DNA from: Candidatus Gottesmanbacteria bacterium RIFCSPHIGHO2_01_FULL_40_15
Lineage (GTDB): Bacteria > Patescibacteriota > Microgenomatia > 2-02-FULL-39-11
DNA length: 33,986 nt
Assembly (NCBI GenBank): GCA_001779115.1
Contig: MFJF01000013.1
Location: forward strand, 5,721 to 39,706
Direction of reading: 5' to 3'
The notes under the pieces: generated by a model
Told to the model about the DNA's origin: nothing
Seen by the model: the letters and a program-made list of their open reading frames with translations, nothing else
Databases searched by the model: none
Shown here: positions 8,985 through 16,128 of the stretch, in pieces
Position numbering within the stretch: the stretch's first letter is position 1
Layout: each line of letters opens with the position of its first letter
Translations under genes and position numbers: made by a program

Positions 8985-9068
8985 GCCGGGGTGGCGAAAT
9001 TGGCAGACGCGCAGGATTTAGGATCCTGTTCCCGAAAGGGAGTAGAGGTTCAAGTCCTCTTCCCGGCA
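8985..9068 (+). tRNA. tRNA-Leu(UAG)
   Basis: GCCGGGG TG GCGAAATTGGCAGACGC ... CAGGA TTTAGGA TCCTG, long variable arm, GAGG TTCAAGT CCTC TTCCCGGC A; anticodon TAG. Confidence 0.93.
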
Positions 9069-9103
9069 CAGCTTAAATTAAGTCTGTGATATAATTCCAA
9101 CTT

Positions 9104-9949
9104 ATGACTGCAACCACTGTTAAACAAATGCCCAAATCAACCGTAGAGTTGGAAATTACCATACCCTGGAGTGACATTAAAAGCACGTATGATCAGATTC
9201 TCACGCAAGTTTCCAAAGACGCTGAAATTTCTGGATTCAGAAAAGGCAAAGCTCCCAAAAAAATTATTGAAGATAAAGCGGATAAAAATAAACTGTATGA
9301 AGAAGTGATCAGAAAAATTATTCCCAAAGCTTATTCCGATGCAGTAAAGGAACACCAACTTAACCCGATCATTTCTCCGAAAATTGAAATTATCAAAGCT
9401 AAAATCGGCGGGGATTGGGCAGTCAAAGCAATCATATCTTTAAAACCCAAAATCAATCTTAAAAATTATAAGGAAAAAATAAAAATAATAAAAGCGGCTA
9501 AAGTCAAATTATGGACACCCGGACAGGACAAAGAGGCAGTACAGAAAAAACTTGACCTGGAAGAAATAATAAAAACTGTTATTGAAGAAGTTGAAATAGA
9601 ATTATCGGATGAATTAGTTAACGAGGAAGCCAACCGCCTGCTGTCCGATCTGATAGACAGAACCCGTCAGCTTGGATTAACCATGGAACAATATCTTATA
9701 TCCAAAGGAAAGTCGCGTGAACAGCTCCGGGCTGAATATGCCGATGAAGCTAAAAAAAATCTTACATTGGAATTTGCCCTTATGGAAATTGCCGAAGCGG
9801 AAAATATTACGGTTAACCAGACGGATATAGACAATCTTTTAAATAATATAAAAGATGAAAAAGAAAAGGAAAAACTAAAGTCCAACAGCTATTATCTGGC
9901 GCACCTTTTAAGACAGCAAAAAACTATTGATTTTATCAACAACCTATAG
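9104..9949 (+). CDS. tig: Trigger factor-like chaperone lacking the PPIase domain
   Basis: 281 aa. Ribosome-binding signature 'ISGFRKGKAPKKIIE' followed directly by the helical C-terminal domain ('ELSDELVNEEANRLLSDL...', 'LRAEYADEAKKNLTLEFALMEIAEAENITV'). Confidence 0.85.
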   Translation: MTATTVKQMPKSTVELEITIPWSDIKSTYDQILTQVSKDAEISGFRKGKAPKKIIEDKADKNKLYEEVIRKIIPKAYSDAVKEHQLNPIISPKIEIIKAKIGGDWAVKAIISLKPKINLKNYKEKIKIIKAAKVKLWTPGQDKEAVQKKLDLEEIIKTVIEEVEIELSDELVNEEANRLLSDLIDRTRQLGLTMEQYLISKGKSREQLRAEYADEAKKNLTLEFALMEIAEAENITVNQTDIDNLLNNIKDEKEKEKLKSNSYYLAHLLRQQKTIDFINNL

Positions 9950-9962
9950 TATAATCACGCAA

Positions 9963-10544
9963 ATGTTTAATAAAAAAACTAAAACTGCCTTCAATTCCTG
10001 GGGAGATGACAATCCTGAAAAGCTGACCCAATCAGATAAGTCATCCTCTACGGTTAAACAGCTAACCGATCTGATCAGCCCCGCCAAAATGTTGGATAAT
10101 ATCTTCGGCGCAAGAACAACGGAAACAGGCTATATTCCTCAAAAGGAAAGAAGACCTGCAAAAAAACAAAGCGAAACTCTGGTCTTCAGCTATAATAACC
10201 GCAGCGAAGACTTTAAAATTCAGGAAAAAACAAACCAGATTCTTTCCGAATTAAAAAAACAGGTAACTTTTTTGGAGAAAAGTGAAAAATCACTGACAAA
10301 AGAAATTGCCAAAGTCAAAGTTGAACAGCTTCCGAAAAATTCCGGCATCTATTACTTGATATTCTTCGAATGGTTAATAAGTATTGTCAGGGGTTTAAGG
10401 ATAAAAATAGATGAAGGAAAAGCCTGGCTGGCTGCCTTTAATCAAAGAAGTAAGAAAAAGATGGGTTATTGGCAAAAATATAAAAAACACGGTACTACTT
10501 TTGGTCTCTCCCACGAACGGACTTTAGCCACTCAAACCGGCTGA
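9963..10544 (+). CDS. Hypothetical CPR-type protein
   Basis: ORF 9927-10544; ATG at 9963 (MFNKKTKTAFNSWGDD...) follows the tig stop codon. Charged, coiled-coil-like. Family not identified. Confidence 0.65.
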   Translation: MFNKKTKTAFNSWGDDNPEKLTQSDKSSSTVKQLTDLISPAKMLDNIFGARTTETGYIPQKERRPAKKQSETLVFSYNNRSEDFKIQEKTNQILSELKKQVTFLEKSEKSLTKEIAKVKVEQLPKNSGIYYLIFFEWLISIVRGLRIKIDEGKAWLAAFNQRSKKKMGYWQKYKKHGTTFGLSHERTLATQTG

Positions 10545-11933
10545 TTATCCTGTTAAAAGCCTCTCCATCTCGGATTCGATCTTAATAGCCCGGCTTTTGG
10601 AATTACCAAAAATTATGTATCCGAATTGATTTTGATCAAGAAGTCGGGTACCGGTAATTATCAATCCTTCCTTTTTGTTTTTGTTAAATAAAACAGGGGA
10701 CAGTCTTTTGAATAATTGTTCAGTTTCAACCCCAGCATGGTCTATTGTCACTCTATGCAGATTGCTGGTTAAGATATACGTTTCGTACATAAAATCCTTG
10801 CCAAAAAGCAATCTGGCCAGATGAAAAACATGTGTTCCGCCTGTTCTCCTGACATTCGACTCGGTGACATAGATATCTCCGTTTTTAGCTGCCACAAAAT
10901 CAAGTTCATAATAACCCCGGTAACCCCGGGAAGCTAACTGTTCACCCAGGAAAAATCCGGTATCCATTATCTGGGCGGTATCCTGGTCTGATAAAACACT
11001 GTTATTTATCTCCACTCCCTTAAAAACACCGGTATCGGTAACCCTTAAAGCGCAGTAATAAAGAAATTCCACTTTGCCGGTCCGGTTGATTCTGAATTCG
11101 ACATTCGGATAACCTCCTCCTACAGATTGTGCCGGATCTATGTATTTTTCAACGATTATCGGGAATTTACTCCAATATTTTTCATTTTGGAACAGCTTCA
11201 GAATTTCACTGACGCAGTCTTTATAGTTTTTAGGTAAATTATTTTCCCGGAATATCAAAAGACCGGCACCGGCATGTCCTTTATTGGTTTTAATTACTAA
11301 GCCGTTTTCTTTCATATACATTTTGGCAGCCATTTTGGCCGTATTTTCAATATCTATGGAAATTAACCCCGGAGGCATTTTAAAATCAGGTTCCTGTACT
11401 CCGGATTGCTGGGAAAGCTGCCTGATACCTGATTTGCTCCCGAAAAAATCAACCGTCCAGGAATCAGGTTCTGTAGGGGATTCTGAAGTTATCAGGTTAA
11501 CATTCCTCTTTCTTATCCTGTCAGCCAATTTAAGAAATTGTGAAGAATTACAATAACTGATCAGATCAACTTTACCGTATCCGGCCGCAATCGAAATTAA
11601 TTCCTCGAAAAGACTGTTGTCGGAAATTATATCTTTGCATATCTCCCCGGTATGCAAACTTGGTGACAGAATCTTAAAGTTTTTATTTCCGGTAATTTCC
11701 AAAAAATAATTAACGAAAAAACGGCTGACTGGTTTGGGCATAACTATAATTACGTTATCTTTACCTGAAAAGCTGAAAATATCATGTTCGGCTAAACCCG
11801 TATTTTCAATAATTTCCGATTGACGTTTGTAAGTATCGGAAATGGATTGGATAAAAGGCCAAACGTCTTCAGACATATTGGAAACGTAGATGATCAACTC
11901 CGAATTGCCGTTTATGTTATTAGAAAATTTCAT
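10545..11933 (-). CDS. ATP-grasp domain ligase (resembling PGM1-type peptide ligases)
   Basis: 462 aa with ATP-grasp-like 'GLVIKTNKGHAGAGLLIF', 'PIIVEKYIDPAQSVGGGYPNVEFRINRTG', 'GYYELDFVAAKNGDIYVTESNVRRTGGTHVFHLARLLFG'. Confidence 0.7.
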   Translation of the reverse strand: MKFSNNINGNSELIIYVSNMSEDVWPFIQSISDTYKRQSEIIENTGLAEHDIFSFSGKDNVIIVMPKPVSRFFVNYFLEITGNKNFKILSPSLHTGEICKDIISDNSLFEELISIAAGYGKVDLISYCNSSQFLKLADRIRKRNVNLITSESPTEPDSWTVDFFGSKSGIRQLSQQSGVQEPDFKMPPGLISIDIENTAKMAAKMYMKENGLVIKTNKGHAGAGLLIFRENNLPKNYKDCVSEILKLFQNEKYWSKFPIIVEKYIDPAQSVGGGYPNVEFRINRTGKVEFLYYCALRVTDTGVFKGVEINNSVLSDQDTAQIMDTGFFLGEQLASRGYRGYYELDFVAAKNGDIYVTESNVRRTGGTHVFHLARLLFGKDFMYETYILTSNLHRVTIDHAGVETEQLFKRLSPVLFNKNKKEGLIITGTRLLDQNQFGYIIFGNSKSRAIKIESEMERLLTG

Positions 11934-12014
11934 AATTTAAACAAGTATATTATGCCCAAAAACTTGTCAAATGTCATCACCGGATTTATAATTTCAAAGC
12001 CTTATTAAGGTCTC

Positions 12015-12086
12015 GCGCGCGTAGCTCAGCGGTAGAGCGCTTCGTTGACATCGAAGAGGTCTATGGTTCAAATCCATACGTGCGCA
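12015..12086 (+). tRNA. tRNA-Val(GAC)
   Basis: GCGCGCG TA GCTCAGCGGTAGAGC GCTTCG TTGACAT CGAAG ... TATGG TTCAAAT CCATA CGTGCGC A; anticodon GAC. Confidence 0.93.
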
Positions 12087-12142
12087 CATTTTTGCGGCGG
12101 GCAGGTCAAAAAGGTCAGAAATTCACGCCCTTGTAAGTTCAT

Positions 12143-12805
12143 ATGATACATTCTCCAAACTTTTACGGATTTCCGCCAAAAATTATGTCTCTTCTGAAAA
12201 AACATTATCCGGAAGCTAAAATAGTACTCAATTTTAACAATAACTGGGAACTTCTGGTCGCCGTAGTTTTATCAGCCCAGTGTACGGACAAAATGGTCAA
12301 TAAGGTCACTTCAACACTTTTTAAAAAGTATTCAGTTCTGGATGATTATATAAAAGCCGATTTCAATGAATTTGCCGCCGATATCAAACCTACAGGATTT
12401 TACAGGCAAAAAGCTAAAAATATTCTTTCAACCGCAAATATGATAAAAACAGAATATAAAGGTCATGTTCCCGACACAATGTCGGATCTTTTAAAGCTTC
12501 CCGGAGTTGCCCGAAAAACTGCCAATATTATATTAGGTAATGCTTTCGCCAAATCAGAAGGCATTGCCGTTGATACCCATGTCCGCCGGCTGTCGCAAAG
12601 ACTGGGTTTAACTAAAAACAGTAACCCGGTGAAAATTGAAATTGACCTTATGAAGTTGTTTGACCGCCGTGAATGGTTTCAGCTTACTTATCTTTTTATT
12701 GAACACGGACGCCGGATTTGCAATGCTAAAAAACCCAAATGCGACCAGTGTTTTCTAAATCAATTATGTCCTTGTGCCTTTCGCTTTCCCCATTTCGTAA
12801 CTTAG
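12143..12805 (+). CDS. nth: Endonuclease III
   Basis: 220 aa: 'LSAQCTDKMVNKV', HhH 'LLKLPGVARKTANIILGNAF', 'VDTHVRRLSQRLGL', and 4Fe-4S ligands CNAKKPKCDQCFLNQLC (C-x6-C-x2-C-x5-C). Confidence 0.96.
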   Translation: MIHSPNFYGFPPKIMSLLKKHYPEAKIVLNFNNNWELLVAVVLSAQCTDKMVNKVTSTLFKKYSVLDDYIKADFNEFAADIKPTGFYRQKAKNILSTANMIKTEYKGHVPDTMSDLLKLPGVARKTANIILGNAFAKSEGIAVDTHVRRLSQRLGLTKNSNPVKIEIDLMKLFDRREWFQLTYLFIEHGRRICNAKKPKCDQCFLNQLCPCAFRFPHFVT

Positions 12806-12807
12806 TG

Positions 12808-12970
12808 TATAATTAAGCTTAATTATTAATCTCAACGTTAGTATAGAGACTCACCAACTCTAAAGTTGAGCGTCTATCCGGAACGAATCCGGAAAAGTTG
12901 AGCCACTAAGTTGGATGGAACCGTCTCCTGATCGGATCGGGGGGCTCCAACAAATAGTGGGCTTTTTATT
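12808..12970 (+). promoter_or_regulatory. T-box riboswitch-like leader of thrS
   Basis: -10 TATAAT at 12808-12813. Putative Stem I region 12831-12902 with Thr codon ACC-A at 12853-12856. Antiterminator: A1 GTTGGA (12910-12915)/TCCAAC (12946-12951), 5' bulge TGGAACC (12916-12922), A2 GTCTCC/GGGGGC. Longer hairpin AGCCACTA...TAGTGGGCT followed by TTTTT before ATG 12971. Confidence 0.75.
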
Positions 12971-14854
12971 ATGAACAGGAAAAATATCGATTTGGATAAT
13001 CTGCGTCATTCCTGTGCCCATCTGCTGGCCGCGGCCGTCATGGAATTGTGGCCGGATACAAAGCGGACAATCGGTCCGGCTATTGAAAATGGCTTTTATT
13101 ATGATTTTGATTTTGGCGATATTAAAGTATCTGAAAAGGATTTTCCTAAAATAGAAACCAGAATGCTTCAATTGTTGCCGGATTGGAAAGAATTTACAAG
13201 AATTGAGGTTTCTCCCGAACAGGCAAAAAATGACTATGGTGATAATCCTTACAAACTGGAACTTATTGATGAATTTTCTTCAAAAGATCAAAAGCTTACT
13301 TTTTATAAATCCGGGAACTATTCTGATCTCTGCCGCGGCGGCCATGTTGAAAATCCGGGTAATCAGCTTAAATATTTCAAACTGCTTTCTATTGCCGGAG
13401 CGTATTGGCGGGGTAATGAAAAGAACAAAATGCTGACCAGAATCTACGGTACTTGTTTTCCGACAAAAAAAGAACTTGAAAATTACTTAAAAGCGGTTGA
13501 AATGGCTGAGAAAAGTGACCACCGGAAACTGGGTAAAGAACTGGATTTATTCTCCATAAGTTCCTTAACCGGTCAGGGTCTGATTTTGTGGCACCCCAAA
13601 TTGGCTCTTATCAGAAATATAGTTGAACAGTTTTGGAAAGACATCCATTATCAGCAAGGTTATCAGCTGGTCAATACTCCCCATATTGCCAGCATGGACA
13701 TGTTTGTTCTGTCCCGCCATTTATCCAAATATATCGATTATATGTTTCCGGTTATGCTCCACCAATTCATTGAAGGAGAAAGCTCTGCGGACTACTCGGT
13801 TGATGAAGTCTTAAAACCGATGAATTGTCCCAATCACATCCAAATTTTCCAAGCCAGACCCAGAAGTTATCGCGAGCTGCCTATCAGAATGGGGGAACTG
13901 GGTACTGTATACCGGTACGAAAGAGCCGGAGTCCTCCACGGTATGACCAGAGTCCGAGGATTCACCCAGGATGATTCCCATATCTTTTGTACTCCCGATC
14001 AGGTTATCGAAGAAGTCCGTCAGGTTCTTTCCATCATGAAGTATTTTTATGCGGTCTTCGGATTCTCGGACTATCAGGCGTATATATCAACCAGACCCGA
14101 AAAGTATTTAGGTGACAAAAAAAGCTGGGATTTTGCCGAACAGTCCCTCCAAAAAGCTGCCGTAGCTGAGGATTTGGATTATAAAATTGATAAAGGTGCG
14201 GGCGTATTTTACGGTCCTAAAATCGATATGAAAGTGAAAGATTCCCTGGGCCGTGAATGGCAATTAGGAACAGTCCAGTTTGATTTTAATCAGCCATCCC
14301 GGGCGGAAACAACATCTGAAGAGATTGAAGAATTCTGGAAGCTTAAAACTTTCAAACAAAAATTTAAATCGAAAAATAATTTGGCCAAATACCTGAAAAA
14401 ATTAGGACGGGGCTTTGATGTTACATATGTAGACACAAACGGGCAGGCTAAAACATGCGTTATGATTCATCGGGTAGTTCTTGGATCCATGGAGCGGTTT
14501 TTCGGGATATTAATAGAACATTTCGGTGGTGCTTTTCCCCTTTGGCTGGCCCCGGTCCAGGTTGTTCTTATACCAATATCCGACCGCCATCACCAAACAG
14601 CCTTAAAAATTGCCGAAAAATTGAAATCGGAAAAAATCAGGGTTGAATCCGATAACCGAAAAGAAAGTATGCAGGCTAAAATCAGAGATCACACTTTGCA
14701 AAAAATTCCTTATATGGGTATAATAGGAGATAAAGAGACAGGCTCACAATGGCTGTCTCTTACAGTACGGGACAGGAACGGAAAAAATCATGGTTTTATG
14801 TCGGCTGATAATTTTTTAGATATATTGAAAAAAACTATTGAAAAGAAGGCATAA
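12971..14854 (+). CDS. thrS: Threonyl-tRNA synthetase (no N-terminal TGS domain)
   Basis: 627 aa starting at 'LDNLRHSCAHLLAAAVMELWP'. 'KPMNCPNHIQIF', 'YRYERAGVLHGMTRVRGFTQDDSHIFC', 'VIHRVVLGSMERFFGILIEHFGGAFPLWLAPVQV'-type class II motifs. Confidence 0.96.
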   Translation: MNRKNIDLDNLRHSCAHLLAAAVMELWPDTKRTIGPAIENGFYYDFDFGDIKVSEKDFPKIETRMLQLLPDWKEFTRIEVSPEQAKNDYGDNPYKLELIDEFSSKDQKLTFYKSGNYSDLCRGGHVENPGNQLKYFKLLSIAGAYWRGNEKNKMLTRIYGTCFPTKKELENYLKAVEMAEKSDHRKLGKELDLFSISSLTGQGLILWHPKLALIRNIVEQFWKDIHYQQGYQLVNTPHIASMDMFVLSRHLSKYIDYMFPVMLHQFIEGESSADYSVDEVLKPMNCPNHIQIFQARPRSYRELPIRMGELGTVYRYERAGVLHGMTRVRGFTQDDSHIFCTPDQVIEEVRQVLSIMKYFYAVFGFSDYQAYISTRPEKYLGDKKSWDFAEQSLQKAAVAEDLDYKIDKGAGVFYGPKIDMKVKDSLGREWQLGTVQFDFNQPSRAETTSEEIEEFWKLKTFKQKFKSKNNLAKYLKKLGRGFDVTYVDTNGQAKTCVMIHRVVLGSMERFFGILIEHFGGAFPLWLAPVQVVLIPISDRHHQTALKIAEKLKSEKIRVESDNRKESMQAKIRDHTLQKIPYMGIIGDKETGSQWLSLTVRDRNGKNHGFMSADNFLDILKKTIEKKA

Positions 14855-15365
14855 ATATTATCGGTTAAACTACCAAATTCAGGCTCTCCAGTTAAGACTG
14901 ATAGACGAAAAAGGACTTCAACTGGGAATTCTGGATAGAAATGAAGCCTTAAAGCTTGCCCAAAAGGAGGGCAAGGATTTGGTAGAAGTTGCTCCGAACG
15001 CGGTTCCTCCTGTTGTCAGAATAATTGATTTTAAAAAATTCAAGTATTTGGAAGCAAAAAAGGAAAGGGAAGCCAGGAAGAAGGTAAAAAACGTATCAGT
15101 CAAGGAAATCAGATTATCCCCTTTCATGGGAGATCATGATTTTAAAACAAGAATGTCACAGGCTGAAGATTTTTTAAAAGACGGCAATCAGCTGAAAATA
15201 TCCATCCCGTTTCGGGGCAGGGAAATTACCAAAAAAGAATTCGGTATGGAAATGGCGAAAAAGGCAATTAATCAGTTGTCAAATATTGCCAGAATTGTCA
15301 AAGAGCCGCATTTTGAAGGACGAGTACTGGTAACCATACTTGCTTCTCAAAAAAGTGCAAACTGA
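14838..15365 (+). CDS. infC: Translation initiation factor IF-3 (TTG start)
   Basis: 175 aa: 'LRLIDEKGLQLGILDRNEALKLAQKEGKDLVEVAPNAVPPVVRIIDFKKF', 'KEIRLSPFMGDHDFKTRMSQAEDFLKDGNQLKISIPFRGRE'. In-frame stop at 14826-14828 leaves TTG 14838 as the only usual start; overlaps thrS. Confidence 0.94.
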   Translation: MKRRHKYYRLNYQIQALQLRLIDEKGLQLGILDRNEALKLAQKEGKDLVEVAPNAVPPVVRIIDFKKFKYLEAKKEREARKKVKNVSVKEIRLSPFMGDHDFKTRMSQAEDFLKDGNQLKISIPFRGREITKKEFGMEMAKKAINQLSNIARIVKEPHFEGRVLVTILASQKSAN

Positions 15366-15372
15366 AATTACT

Positions 15373-15567
15373 ATGGCTAAACAGAAAACAAAAAAAACAA
15401 TCGCTAAAAGATTTAAAATTACCGGAACCGGCAAAGTATTACGCGGGCATCAATATTCCAGGCATCTCCGGGCGACAAAATCCAAAAGAAGAATAAGAAG
15501 TTTTAAACGTCCGGTTGTACTGAGCCATCAGCAGGCCTCGGCTATAAAAAAATTAATAAACAGGTAA
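15373..15567 (+). CDS. rpmI: 50S ribosomal protein L35
   Basis: MAKQKTKKTIAKRFKITGTGKVLRGHQYSRHLRATKSKRRIRSFKRPVVLSHQQASAIKKLINR; position between infC and rplT. Confidence 0.93.
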   Translation: MAKQKTKKTIAKRFKITGTGKVLRGHQYSRHLRATKSKRRIRSFKRPVVLSHQQASAIKKLINR

Positions 15568-15570
15568 AAT

Positions 15571-15918
15571 ATGAGGGTTAAAAGGGGCACGGTTTCCCAC
15601 GCCAAACATAAAAAACTTTTAAGATCGGTTAAAGGATACCGGATGACTAAAAGAAGATTGGTCAAGACGGCTAAAGAAGCCTATCTTCATGCCGGAGTAT
15701 ACGCTTATGCCGGCAGGAAAAGAAAAAAATCCGATTTCCGAAGACTCTGGATAACCAGAATCAGTAATTATCTTAAAAATGAAGATATCTCCTACAGCCG
15801 GTTTATCCATAAATTAAATGAAAAAAATATTCAGCTGGACAGAAAAATACTCACTTACCTGATCCGTTTTGATCTGCCGGCTTTCAAAGCCGTTCTTGAC
15901 AAAGTTAAAAAGGGCTGA
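15571..15918 (+). CDS. rplT: 50S ribosomal protein L20
   Basis: MRVKRGTVSHAKHKKLLRSVKGYRMTKRRLVKTAKEAYLHAGVYAYAGRKRKKSDFRRLWITRISNYLK. Confidence 0.97.
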   Translation: MRVKRGTVSHAKHKKLLRSVKGYRMTKRRLVKTAKEAYLHAGVYAYAGRKRKKSDFRRLWITRISNYLKNEDISYSRFIHKLNEKNIQLDRKILTYLIRFDLPAFKAVLDKVKKG

Positions 15919-15924
15919 TATTCT
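15896..15924 (+). promoter_or_regulatory. Possible promoter for the phe leader transcript
   Basis: TTGACA (15896-15901), 17-nt spacer, TATTCT (15919-15924), inside the 3' end of rplT. Confidence 0.4.
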
Positions 15925-15936
15925 TTTTAGATAATC

Positions 15937-16017
15937 ATGATGGGCCAAACTGAAAATTTCTTTTCCTTTTATTTTACCCCGGAACTAGTGGGGTTGGTTT
16001 GTCTTGTAAAAAGATAA
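15937..16017 (+). CDS. Phe-rich leader peptide of pheST attenuator (MMGQTENFFSFYFTPELVGLVCLVKR)
   Basis: Read directly: ATG ATG GGC CAA ACT GAA AAT TTC TTT TCC TTT TAT TTT ACC CCG ... AGA TAA. Four Phe codons plus one Tyr within six codons, just upstream of alternative hairpins and pheS. Functionally analogous to E. coli pheM/pheL. Confidence 0.72.
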   Translation: MMGQTENFFSFYFTPELVGLVCLVKR

Positions 16018-16071
16018 TAAAGTCAGCCGTAATTAATTTATAAACTAACCCCGCTAAAATCGGGGTTTTTT
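15976..16071 (+). terminator. pheST attenuator: 1:2 hairpin, 2:3 antiterminator, 3:4 intrinsic terminator
   Basis: 1:2 ACCCC (15976-15980)/GGGGT (15990-15994). 2:3 GGGGTTGGTTT (15990-16000)/AAACTAACCCC (16042-16052), 11 pairs with one G:U. 3:4 AACCCCG (16047-16053)/CGGGGTT (16061-16067) with loop CTAAAAT and T6 (16066-16071). Confidence 0.8.
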
Positions 16072-16128
16072 GATGACTCCGATTAAATCTCTCTGGTATA
16101 AAAATAAGAGATAACGTAAAATTTTATT

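Noticed and set aside
16097-16102. TGG-TATAAA as an internal pheS promoter that would bypass the attenuator
   Set aside because: Best -35 (TTGATG 16070-16075) is 21 nt away; possible as an extended -10 element only, so not called, but a caveat for the attenuation model.
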